A DNA stretch of 6,856 bases from the NCBI GenBank assembly GCA_945486175.1, contig CALYTA010000057.1, positions 1-6,856 of the forward strand. Reading direction: 5' to 3'. A program made the translations under genes and the position numbers. The stretch is from an uncultured Clostridia bacterium. GTDB lineage: Bacteria > Bacillota > Clostridia > Oscillospirales > Butyricicoccaceae. Positions 1 through 6,734 of this stretch are shown one piece after another (the first letter of the stretch is position 1; every line of letters starts with the position of its first letter). The notes beneath the pieces were generated by a model. It was given only the letters and a program-made list of their open reading frames with translations. It searched no databases and had not been told where the DNA came from.

Positions 1-1358
1 CCTCCATCCAGTTTGACGGACGCCTGTACCGCGAGGATATCACAGGCTCCATCGCACACGCCACGATGCTGGGCAGACAGGGTATCATCGAGGAGCATGA
101 AGCGGAAAAAATCGTCGAGGGATTAAAGGAAATCCTGTACGACATTGAAAACAACGATCTCGACGTATTCAACCCGGAATATGAAGATATTCACATGAAC
201 ATCGAGGTCGCGCTGACACAGCGCATCGGCGACACCGGCAAGCGCCTGCACACCGCGCGTTCGAGAAACGACCAGGTCGCGCTCGACATGCGCCTGTATG
301 TCAAGAAGGAAATCTGTGAGATCATGCAGCTGGCGATTGACTTCGAGAAGGTGCTCGTTGAAAAGGCAAAGGAAAACCTCGACACCGTCATGCCGGGCTA
401 CACGCATTTGCAGCGCGCACAGCCGACCACGTTCGGCCATTACATGATGGCGTATGCACAGATGCTGCGCCGTGATATTTCGCGTCTGGAGGACTGCTTC
501 GAGCGTATGGACGAGCTGCCGCTCGGTTCCGGCGCACTGGCTTCCACCACCTATCCGATTGACCGTGAATTTGTCCGCGAACAGCTGGGCTTTGCACGCG
601 TGACGGAAAACTCGCTGGACGGCGTTTCCGACCGCGATTACTGCATTGAGCTGATGAGCTGCCTGTCCATGATGATGATGCACATGTCGAGACTGTCCGA
701 AGAGGTCATTTCGTGGTGCTCGTGGGAGTGGCGCTTTGCCGAGCTGGATGACGCGTATTCCACCGGCTCGTCCATCATGCCGCAGAAGAAAAACCCGGAT
801 GTCTGTGAGCTGATCCGCGGCAAGACCGGCCGTGTCTATGGCGACCTGATGACGCTGATGACCACGATGAAGGCGCTGCCGCTGGCCTACAACAAGGACA
901 TGCAGGAGGATAAGGAATGCGTCTTCGACGCAATCGACACCGTCAAGCAGTGCCTGGAGGTTTTTGCACCGATGTTCCGCACGATGACCCTGCGCAAGAA
1001 GAACATGCGCAAGGCAGCGAGCCAGGGCTTCATCAATGCGACCGACTGCGCAGATTATCTGGTCAAGAAGGGCGTGCCGTTCCGCGATGCCTATATGATC
1101 GTCGGACGCCTTGTCAATACCTGTATCCGTGCGGATGAGACGCTGGAAACCATGACACTCAAGGATTTCGCTTCGATTTCCAACAAGTTCGGTCCGGATG
1201 TCTACGACGCACTCGACCTCAAGACCTGTGTCGAAGGTCGTTCGGTCATCGGCGGTCCGGCACCGAAGGAAGTCACCCGTCAGATCGGCAAGATTGAGCG
1301 CTTCCTCGAAGATTCTGAGGAGCAGCTGGCAGATATGCGCACCCGTCTGCGCACGTAA
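1..1358 (+). CDS. argH: argininosuccinate lyase, 5'-truncated by window edge
   Basis: Cytosolic enzyme that splits argininosuccinate into arginine and fumarate, the last step of arginine synthesis. The frame is open from the first complete codon (base 3), and the 21 residues before the ATG at 66 still read as ArgH (FDGRLYREDITGSIAHAT), so that ATG is internal and the true start lies outside the window, probably about 20 codons upstream. Visible landmarks, numbered from the Met at 66: the substrate-binding stretch TARSRNDQVALD (63-74), PGYTHLQRAQPTTFGH (110-125) with the conserved His 114, and the flexible fumarase/aspartase-superfamily signature loop GSSIMPQKKNP (234-244) carrying the catalytic serine. 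The C-terminus (EGRSVIGGPAP) is complete. The gene ends 15 bp before argC, so the two are probably co-transcribed; argG often precedes argH in bacteria and may lie just upstream. The family assignment is essentially certain. Confidence 0.97.
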   Translation, partial: SIQFDGRLYREDITGSIAHATMLGRQGIIEEHEAEKIVEGLKEILYDIENNDLDVFNPEYEDIHMNIEVALTQRIGDTGKRLHTARSRNDQVALDMRLYVKKEICEIMQLAIDFEKVLVEKAKENLDTVMPGYTHLQRAQPTTFGHYMMAYAQMLRRDISRLEDCFERMDELPLGSGALASTTYPIDREFVREQLGFARVTENSLDGVSDRDYCIELMSCLSMMMMHMSRLSEEVISWCSWEWRFAELDDAYSTGSSIMPQKKNPDVCELIRGKTGRVYGDLMTLMTTMKALPLAYNKDMQEDKECVFDAIDTVKQCLEVFAPMFRTMTLRKKNMRKAASQGFINATDCADYLVKKGVPFRDAYMIVGRLVNTCIRADETLETMTLKDFASISNKFGPDVYDALDLKTCVEGRSVIGGPAPKEVTRQIGKIERFLEDSEEQLADMRTRLRT

Positions 1359-1360
1359 TC

Positions 1361-1376
1361 GGGGGACTGCGATATG
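1361..1376 (+). promoter_or_regulatory. argC ribosome binding site, G5 type
   Basis: The 15-bp argH-argC gap holds a run of five G (1361-1365) eight bases before the ATG at 1374. It can pair with the CCUCC anti-Shine-Dalgarno only as a G-rich variant, unlike the canonical ggagga before argB. No other candidate exists in the gap. The start it supports gives the expected family N-terminus (MKPVVYIDG). Confidence 0.6.
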
Positions 1377-2312
1377 AAACCTGTAGTATATATTGACGGC
1401 AAGGAGGGTACCACCGGTCTTCAGATTTTTGAACGGCTGGGTTCCCGTGATGATATCGAGCTGATTCTCATCGACGAGGACAAGCGCAAGGACACGCAGG
1501 AGCGCAAAAAGTTCATCAATGCGGCGGATATCGTGTTCCTGTGTCTGCCGGATGCGGCAGCACGTGAGGCAGTTGCACTGTGCGACAACCCGAACACACG
1601 CTTTATTGATGCGTCTACGGCACACCGCACCCATCCCGATTGGGATTATGGCTTCCCGGAGTTGTCGGAAGCGCACCGCGCGGCAATTGTAAAATCCAAA
1701 CGCGTCGCAAACCCCGGCTGCCATGCCTCCGGCTTTATTTCCTCGGTTTATCCGCTGGTCAAGCTGGGCATTGTCCCGGCAGATTATCCGCTGACCTGCT
1801 CCTCGCTAACCGGTTATTCCGGCGGCGGCAAAAAGCTGATCGCGGAATATGAGGATGTGAACCGCGACCCGCGCCATGAGTCGCACCGCATTTATGGCCT
1901 GACACTCAAACACAAGCACCTGCCGGAGATGACGCATGTCTGCGGTCTGGCGGCAGCGCCGGTGTTTGTCCCGATTCTCGGTGACTTTTACAAGGGCATG
2001 GCGTCCACCATCATGCTGCATAACAAGCTGCTGCCCGGTGCGCCGACCGCGCAGGACATCCACGCGAAGCTGGCGGAATATTATGCCGACCAGACGATGG
2101 TCCATGTCATGCCGTTCGGCGGCGAGGAACCGGTGATTTATGCCGACACCATGGCGGGACGCGACAGCCTGGAGCTGATTGTCTGCGGCCATGAGGAACA
2201 GACTATTGTCACCGCACTGTTTGACAACCTCGGCAAGGGCGCATCCGGCGCAGCGGTTCAGAATATGAACCTTATGCTCGGCTTTGACGAGACCACCGGA
2301 CTGACAAAGTGA
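1374..2312 (+). CDS. argC: N-acetyl-gamma-glutamyl-phosphate reductase, short type 2 form
   Basis: Catalyses the NADPH-dependent reduction of N-acetylglutamyl-5-phosphate to N-acetylglutamate semialdehyde, the third step of ornithine synthesis, in the cytosol. At 312 residues it is shorter than the common ~345-residue form. Its N-terminus is DGKEGTTGLQI (8-18) rather than the GA(S/T)GYAG(A/G)EL of type 1, which marks the type 2 subfamily. The Rossmann glycines are G9-x2-G12-x2-G15. The catalytic cysteine is C116 in NPGCHASG; GYSGGGK (147-153) and HKHLPEM (180-186) are the expected active-site segments, with H182 matching the conserved His. The C-terminal GKGASGAAVQNMNLM (288-301) is typical of the family. 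It follows argH by 15 bp and precedes argJ by 40 bp. Its substrate comes from ArgB and its product goes to ArgD, both encoded downstream. Function is secure; the subtype call is from remembered family sequences. Confidence 0.96.
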   Translation: MKPVVYIDGKEGTTGLQIFERLGSRDDIELILIDEDKRKDTQERKKFINAADIVFLCLPDAAAREAVALCDNPNTRFIDASTAHRTHPDWDYGFPELSEAHRAAIVKSKRVANPGCHASGFISSVYPLVKLGIVPADYPLTCSSLTGYSGGGKKLIAEYEDVNRDPRHESHRIYGLTLKHKHLPEMTHVCGLAAAPVFVPILGDFYKGMASTIMLHNKLLPGAPTAQDIHAKLAEYYADQTMVHVMPFGGEEPVIYADTMAGRDSLELIVCGHEEQTIVTALFDNLGKGASGAAVQNMNLMLGFDETTGLTK

Positions 2313-2337
2313 AATTCACGCTTTTTTCGATTGTTTT

Positions 2338-2346
2338 GAAAGGAAC
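2338..2346 (+). promoter_or_regulatory. argJ ribosome binding site
   Basis: The sequence gaaaggaac lies about six bases before the ATG at 2353 and matches the anti-Shine-Dalgarno well. It supports that start, whose product begins with the family-like MKKIEGGVCAATGF. The rest of the 40-bp argC-argJ gap contains a T6 run (2322-2327) after a very short palindrome at the argC stop codon. Confidence 0.7.
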
Positions 2347-2352
2347 GACAGT

Positions 2353-3579
2353 ATGAAGAAGATAGAAGGCGGCGTCTGCGCCGCAACGGGCTTCCGGGCA
2401 GCCGCACTGCATTGCGGCGTCAAGGCAGGCAGCCCGCAGGAGAAAAATGATCTCGCGCTGATCGTCAGCGCATGCCCCGCAGCAACTGCGGCGACATTTA
2501 CCAACAACCGCGTCAAGGCAGCTCCGATTTATGTCTGCATGGAGCATCTGGAAAACGGCGTGGCACAGGCAATTGTCGCCAATTCCGGCAACGCGAATGC
2601 GTGTGCGCCGGAGGGCATGGAAAATGCGCGCCGCATGGCGGCAGCTGCGGCTAAGGCCACCGGCATTGAGGAAAACCGTGTGCTCGTCGGCTCGACCGGT
2701 GTCATCGGCCAGCGCCTCAACATCGAAGCCATTGAGGGCAGCATGGATGCACTCGCAGCAAAGCTGGCAGACAGCGCAGAAGCGTCTGTGGAGGCAAACC
2801 GCGCCATCATGACCACGGACCTCGTCGAAAAGACCGCAGCTGTCGAGTTCGACTGCGGCGGAAAAACCTGCCATATGGGCGGCATTGCGAAGGGCTCCGG
2901 CATGATTCATCCGAACATGGGCACCATGCTGTGCTTTATCACCACCGACTGTGCCATTGATCCGTCGCTGCTGCGCACTGCGCTGCAGAATGCCGTGGAA
3001 CACACCTTCAACCGCATTTCGGTCGACGGCGACACCTCTACCAACGACACCTGCGTCGTCATGGCGAACGGCATGGCAGGCAATCAGATCATCGACTGGA
3101 AGGACGAGGCATATCATACATTCTATGCCGCACTCGAAGAGGTCTGCCTGACGCTGGCGAAGAAAATGGCAGCCGACGGCGAGGGCGCAAGCAAGCTGAT
3201 CTGCTGCACCGTCAAAAACTCCCGTGCGGAGGAATATGCGGAGCGTCTGGCAAAGGCCGTTATCGCGTCCAGCCTGGTCAAGGCGGCGATGTTCGGCGAG
3301 GACGCAAACTGGGGCCGTGTACTGTGCGCAATGGGCTATTCCAAGGCGCCGTTCCGCCCGGAATATGTCACCATCGGATTTTCCAGCGCGGCAGGTGCGA
3401 TCACTGTCTGTGAGCACGGCGAGGGTCTTAATTTTGACGAAGACCTCGCAAAGAAGATTCTGTCGGAGAAGGAAATCTCCATCGACATCGACATCCATGA
3501 GGGTGACGATCAGGCAACTGCATACGGCTGTGACCTGACATATGATTATGTCAGAATCAACGGCGATTACCGCACCTGA
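2353..3579 (+). CDS. argJ: glutamate N-acetyltransferase / amino-acid N-acetyltransferase (ornithine acetyltransferase), self-cleaving
   Basis: Transfers the acetyl group from N-acetylornithine to glutamate, releasing ornithine and remaking N-acetylglutamate, which makes the pathway cyclic. Bifunctional members also use acetyl-CoA to start the cycle; sequence alone does not settle which type this is. The 408-residue precursor has the usual length. Landmarks are NSGNANAC (77-84), STGVIGQRL (114-122), KGSGMIHPNMGTML (180-193) and the terminal DYVRINGDYRT. Ntn-type self-cleavage is expected just before Thr191, which becomes the N-terminal nucleophile of the beta chain, giving chains of 190 and 218 residues. 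The residue before Thr191 is Gly here, where the best-studied enzymes have Ala. The gene lies 40 bp after argC and 17 bp before argB. An operon with ArgJ does not need ArgE, and neither argE nor argA is seen here. Confidence 0.97.
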   Translation: MKKIEGGVCAATGFRAAALHCGVKAGSPQEKNDLALIVSACPAATAATFTNNRVKAAPIYVCMEHLENGVAQAIVANSGNANACAPEGMENARRMAAAAAKATGIEENRVLVGSTGVIGQRLNIEAIEGSMDALAAKLADSAEASVEANRAIMTTDLVEKTAAVEFDCGGKTCHMGGIAKGSGMIHPNMGTMLCFITTDCAIDPSLLRTALQNAVEHTFNRISVDGDTSTNDTCVVMANGMAGNQIIDWKDEAYHTFYAALEEVCLTLAKKMAADGEGASKLICCTVKNSRAEEYAERLAKAVIASSLVKAAMFGEDANWGRVLCAMGYSKAPFRPEYVTIGFSSAAGAITVCEHGEGLNFDEDLAKKILSEKEISIDIDIHEGDDQATAYGCDLTYDYVRINGDYRT

Positions 3580-3583
3580 GTCC

Positions 3584-3589
3584 GGAGGA
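3584..3589 (+). promoter_or_regulatory. argB ribosome binding site
   Basis: A canonical ggagga sits seven bases before the ATG at 3597, inside the 17-bp argJ-argB gap. It fixes the argB start and so the presence of the full N-terminal helix. Confidence 0.8.
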
Positions 3590-3596
3590 AATCACA

Positions 3597-4466
3597 ATGG
3601 CAGAAGAAATCCAGAACCAGCGCGCGCAGGTGCTGATTGAAGCCCTGCCGCATATCCAGAAATATTATGGCAAAACCGTCGTCGTCAAGTATGGCGGCAA
3701 TGCCATGATTAACGAAACGCTGAAGGATGCCGTCATTCATGACATCGTCCTGCTGAGCCTGGTCGGTGTCCGCGTCGTTGTCGTACACGGCGGCGGCCCG
3801 GAAATCAGCGGCATGCTCAAGAAAATCGGCAAGAAGTCCGAATTTGTCAACGGCCTGCGCTATACCGACCGCGAGACGATGGACATCGTCCAGATGGTGC
3901 TGTGTGGCAAGGTCAACAAAGACCTCGTATCCCTGCTCGGCAACGCGGGCGGCGCAGGCATCGGCCTGAGCGGCATGGACGGCGGATTGTTCCAGGCAGT
4001 GCGCAAGGTCGATGCGGACGGCACGGATTACGGCTATGTCGGCAACATTGTCAAGGTCAATCCGGAGCCGGTTGTCGATATGCTCGAGCACGGCTATATC
4101 CCGGTTGTCTCCACCGTTGCACTCGGCGTGGATGACGACACCAATTACAACATCAATGCCGACCTCGCAGCTGCCAAGCTGGCGGTTGCATTGCAGGCGG
4201 AAAAGCTCATCCTGCTGACCGATGTGCGCGGTCTGCTGATGGACCGCCACGATGAGAATACATTGCTGCCGGAGGTCAAGGTCTCCGCAGTACCGAAGCT
4301 CATCAAGGACGGCATCATTGCGGGCGGCATGATTCCGAAGGTCGACTGTTGCGTCGAAGCAGTACGCGAGGGTGTCCGCCAGGCAAATATCCAGGACGGC
4401 CGCGTCGAGCATTCCATTCTGATTGAGCTGTTCAGCAATCAGGGCGTCGGCACGATGTTCTACTGA
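3597..4466 (+). CDS. argB: N-acetylglutamate kinase, probably arginine-sensitive
   Basis: Phosphorylates N-acetylglutamate with ATP, the second step and usual control point of the cyclic pathway. It belongs to the amino acid kinase family. Landmarks are VKYGGNAM (30-37, K31 binding phosphate), VHGGGPEI (63-70), NGLRYTD (85-91, with R88 for the substrate), GNAGGAGIGLSGMDGG (115-130), LLTDVRG in the ATP-binding half, and the C-terminal EHSILIELF...GVGTMFY. At 289 residues it is longer than the 258-residue E. coli enzyme. The extra length includes an N-terminal segment (about 8-25, QRAQVLIEALPHIQKYYG) that matches the helix which interlaces dimers into arginine-inhibited hexamers in Pseudomonas and Thermotoga. 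Feedback inhibition by arginine is therefore likely, by homology. It sits between argJ, whose product is its substrate, and argD. Confidence 0.97.
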   Translation: MAEEIQNQRAQVLIEALPHIQKYYGKTVVVKYGGNAMINETLKDAVIHDIVLLSLVGVRVVVVHGGGPEISGMLKKIGKKSEFVNGLRYTDRETMDIVQMVLCGKVNKDLVSLLGNAGGAGIGLSGMDGGLFQAVRKVDADGTDYGYVGNIVKVNPEPVVDMLEHGYIPVVSTVALGVDDDTNYNINADLAAAKLAVALQAEKLILLTDVRGLLMDRHDENTLLPEVKVSAVPKLIKDGIIAGGMIPKVDCCVEAVREGVRQANIQDGRVEHSILIELFSNQGVGTMFY

Positions 4467-4478
4467 TCCAAAGAAAAA

Positions 4479-4497
4479 AGGGGAAAACAATTCAATG
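4479..4497 (+). promoter_or_regulatory. argD ribosome binding site and start choice
   Basis: The sequence aggggaa (4479-4485) lies just upstream of the ATG at 4495. This site decides between that ATG and an in-frame ATG at 4423, which would lie inside argB and add 24 residues unlike any aminotransferase N-terminus. The start at 4495 gives MTYHELKEQENQYVMNTYGR, the normal family beginning. Confidence 0.75.
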
Positions 4498-5679
4498 ACA
4501 TATCATGAGCTCAAGGAGCAGGAAAACCAGTATGTAATGAATACCTACGGCCGGTTTGACATTGCACTCGACCACGGCAGCGGCGCACAGCTGTGGGACG
4601 TCGAGGGTAAGCGCTATATCGACCTGACCAGCGGCATCGGCGTATGCTGCCTTGGCTATAACAATGAGAAAATCATCGATGCAATCACGGAACAGGCACA
4701 CAAGCTGATGCATGTGTCCAACCTGTTCACCACTGAGCCGATGGTGCAGACCGCAAAGACGCTGTGCACCCAGACCGGCATGAGCAAGGTGTTCTTCTCC
4801 AATTCGGGCGCGGAGTCCAACGAGGGCATGATTAAGCTCGCACGCAAATACTCGTATGACAAATACGGCGAGGGCCGCGCGGAAATCGTCACGCTGTACA
4901 ATTCATTCCACGGCCGCACGGTCACAACGCTGAAGGCGACCGGACAGGAAAAATTCCACCAGTATTTCTTCCCGTTTACCGAGGGCTTTGCCTATGCAAG
5001 CGCAAATGACATTGAGTCGGTCAAAGCCGCAGTAAACGATCACACCTGTGCCATCATGATGGAGCTGATTCAGGGCGAGGGCGGCGTGCTGCCGCTTGAC
5101 TCGGACTTCGTCCATCAGGTCGAAGCACTGTGCCGCGAGAATGACCTGCTGCTGCTCGTCGATGAGGTACAGACCGGCATCGGCCGCACCGGTTCGCTGT
5201 TCTGCTTCCAGCAGTACGGCATCAAGCCGGATGTCGTTTCGATGGCAAAGGGCCTCGGCGGCGGTGTTCCGGTCGGTGCTGTCATGGCGGCGGATACCTG
5301 TGACACCGTGCTCGGCCCGGGCACGCATGCGACCACCTTCGGCGGCACGCCGATGATCTGTGCCGCAGCCAATGCAGTACTGTCTGAGGTCACAAAGCCG
5401 GAATTTCTGAAATCCGTCACCGAGAAGGGCGAATACCTCAAGGCAAAAATCCTCAGCTTCGGCTCGGACAAGGTGAAGGATGTCCGCGGCATGGGCCTGA
5501 TGCTCGGCATCGTCGTCGATGCGGACGAGCGTGCCGCACTGGTCAAAGAGATCATGGACGCGGGTGTTCTGGTGCTGACCGCCGGAACCAATGCCATCCG
5601 CCTGCTGCCGCCGCTGTCGATTTCCTATGAGGAAATGGACGAGGCACTGGCTGTCATGCAGAAGGTATTCTGTAAATAA
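4495..5679 (+). CDS. argD: acetylornithine aminotransferase (class III, PLP-dependent)
   Basis: Converts N-acetylglutamate semialdehyde and glutamate to N-acetylornithine and 2-oxoglutarate, the fourth step of the pathway. The 394-residue length is normal. Landmarks are SGIGVCCLGY (46-55), the phosphate-binding SNSGAESNE (102-110), NSFHGRT (136-142) with F138 stacking on the cofactor, IQGEGGV (192-198), LVDEVQTGIGRTG (221-233) with D223 contacting the pyridine nitrogen, and AKGLGGGVPVGAV (251-263) with K252 as the Schiff-base lysine. THATTFGGTP (278-287) and RLLPPL near the end complete the fold. Related enzymes act on succinylornithine, GABA or ornithine; the operon context and the specific motifs favour acetylornithine. 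Some ArgD proteins also serve lysine synthesis, which cannot be judged here. It follows argB by 28 bp; a 114-bp gap with a terminator-like hairpin separates it from argF. Confidence 0.96.
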   Translation: MTYHELKEQENQYVMNTYGRFDIALDHGSGAQLWDVEGKRYIDLTSGIGVCCLGYNNEKIIDAITEQAHKLMHVSNLFTTEPMVQTAKTLCTQTGMSKVFFSNSGAESNEGMIKLARKYSYDKYGEGRAEIVTLYNSFHGRTVTTLKATGQEKFHQYFFPFTEGFAYASANDIESVKAAVNDHTCAIMMELIQGEGGVLPLDSDFVHQVEALCRENDLLLLVDEVQTGIGRTGSLFCFQQYGIKPDVVSMAKGLGGGVPVGAVMAADTCDTVLGPGTHATTFGGTPMICAAANAVLSEVTKPEFLKSVTEKGEYLKAKILSFGSDKVKDVRGMGLMLGIVVDADERAALVKEIMDAGVLVLTAGTNAIRLLPPLSISYEEMDEALAVMQKVFCK

Positions 5680-5708
5680 CGCACGAACAGACATAAACGG
5701 TATACACG

Positions 5709-5746
5709 AGAGGGCGCTGCTGCTTCTGTCACGGGGGGCTCCCTCT
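5709..5746 (+). promoter_or_regulatory. possible antiterminator-like pairing in the argD-argF gap
   Basis: AGAGGG (5709-5714) is perfectly complementary to CCCTCT (5741-5746), and after one mismatch GC (5716-5717) can pair with GC (5738-5739). The downstream strand includes the bases that form the 5' arm of the terminator-like hairpin at 5739-5754, so the two structures cannot coexist. This is the geometry of an attenuator, but the stem is short and no sensor domain is visible in the 29 bases between argD and the upstream arm. The functional role is an inference only. Confidence 0.3.
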
Positions 5747-5761
5747 TGGGGGAGATTTTTT
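5739..5761 (+). terminator. terminator-like hairpin between argD and argF
   Basis: CTCCC (5739-5743) pairs with GGGAG (5750-5754) around the six-base loop TCTTGG, and six T follow after one A (5756-5761). The shape is that of a weak intrinsic terminator or attenuator that could lower readthrough into argF, whose ATG begins 33 bases after the T run. The stem is only five pairs, so partial termination is more plausible than a full stop. It could instead be part of a dispersed palindromic repeat. Confidence 0.45.
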
Positions 5762-5779
5762 GGAAAAACAGATACAGAC

Positions 5780-5784
5780 AGGAG
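5780..5784 (+). promoter_or_regulatory. argF ribosome binding site
   Basis: AGGAG lies nine bases before the ATG at 5794, after the hairpin and its T run. The site is unpaired in both proposed gap structures, so any control there would act on transcription rather than on ribosome access. Confidence 0.75.
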
Positions 5785-5793
5785 TGAACGCAG

Positions 5794-6720
5794 ATGAAGA
5801 ATCTTCTCAAGCTGCTCGACTGCTCGAAGGAGGATATTGTATCCATCCTCGACCTCGCCGACCAGCTGAAATATGAAAAAAAACACAACATTCCGCACCG
5901 CCATCTGGAGGGCAGGAGCCTCGGCATGATCTTCCAGAAGTCCTCGACGCGCACGCGCGTTTCGTTTGAGGCAGGTATGTACCAGCTGGGCGGACAGGCA
6001 ATGTTCCTGTCCAACCGCGATTTGCAGATTGGCCGCGGTGAGCCGGTACAGGATACCGCACGCGTGCTGTCGCGCTATCTGGACGGCATTATGATCCGCA
6101 CCTTTGAACAGAAGGAAGTGGAAGCGCTCGCAGAATATGGTTCCATCCCGGTTATCAACGGCATGACGGACTTTTCGCATCCGTGCCAGGTTCTGGCAGA
6201 CCTGATGACTGTGCGCGAACACTTTGCACAGCTCGAAGGCCTCAAAATGGGCTTCATCGGCGACGGCTTCAACATGGCCAATTCGCTGATTGTCGGCTGC
6301 CTGAAGACCGGCATGGAAGTCAGCATTGCGACGCCGGAGGGCTATGAGCCGCATCCGGATGTGCTGGCGTTTGCCGAAGCGGAACAGGCAAAGGGCGCAA
6401 AGTTCCTGCTGACGCACGATGTGCACAAGGCAGCGGGAAATGCGGATGTTCTGTTCACCGATGTCTGGGCGTCGATGGGCCAGGAGGGCCAGGCAGCCCA
6501 GCGCCGCATTGATTTCGCGGGCTTCCAGATCAACCGTGAGCTGCTCGCCTGCTGCAAGGAGGGCGTCATGGTGCAGCACTGCATGCCGGCGCACCGCGGC
6601 GAGGAGATCACGGACGAGGTGCTCGAGGCACATGCAGATGAAATCTTTGAGGAATCGGAGAACCGCCTGCACGCACAGAAGGCTGTCATGGTCACCCTGA
6701 TGAACCGGACAGAGGAATAA
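5794..6720 (+). CDS. argF: ornithine carbamoyltransferase
   Basis: Joins carbamoyl phosphate and ornithine to give citrulline, the sixth step, in the cytosol. The 308-residue length is normal. The N-terminal carbamoyl-phosphate domain shows KSSTRTRVSFE (49-59), the loop QIGRGEPVQDTARVLSRY (78-95), MIRTF (100-104) and HPCQVLADL (129-137). The ornithine domain shows GDGFNMANSL (156-165), TDVWASMGQE (222-231) and HCMPAHRGEE (262-271) with the reactive C263; many relatives have HCLPAHRG at that place. The HPCQ and SMG motifs favour an ornithine rather than an aspartate carbamoyltransferase. A catabolic enzyme (ArcB) of the arginine deiminase pathway has the same fold, but the neighbours are all biosynthetic. 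Its ornithine comes from ArgJ; carbamoyl phosphate synthase is not in the window. It is the last gene before the operon terminator. Confidence 0.97.
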   Translation: MKNLLKLLDCSKEDIVSILDLADQLKYEKKHNIPHRHLEGRSLGMIFQKSSTRTRVSFEAGMYQLGGQAMFLSNRDLQIGRGEPVQDTARVLSRYLDGIMIRTFEQKEVEALAEYGSIPVINGMTDFSHPCQVLADLMTVREHFAQLEGLKMGFIGDGFNMANSLIVGCLKTGMEVSIATPEGYEPHPDVLAFAEAEQAKGAKFLLTHDVHKAAGNADVLFTDVWASMGQEGQAAQRRIDFAGFQINRELLACCKEGVMVQHCMPAHRGEEITDEVLEAHADEIFEESENRLHAQKAVMVTLMNRTEE

Positions 6721-6734
6721 ACTGACAGATACAC

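Noticed and set aside
123..1724. A 533-residue open frame on the - strand under argH and argC
   Set aside because: Antisense shadow of two confirmed genes with the same odd residue composition and no recognisable motif. The - strand frames at 2272-3498 and 3567-4490 are of the same kind.
4423..4494. Upstream in-frame ATG for argD, overlapping argB
   Set aside because: The extra 24 residues are translated from the argB end and its Shine-Dalgarno region and do not resemble any aminotransferase N-terminus; the ATG at 4495 has a suitable ribosome binding site.
5680..5761. A complete T-box riboswitch before argF
   Set aside because: The gap is too short for stem I and the specifier loop, and the conserved T-box 14-mer is only partly matched, without UGGN.
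5591..5797. Small + strand frame reaching into the argD-argF gap, considered as a leader peptide
   Set aside because: Its start lies inside argD in another frame with no clear ribosome binding site, and no ATG occurs within the gap itself. There is no run of arginine codons as expected for a classical attenuation peptide.
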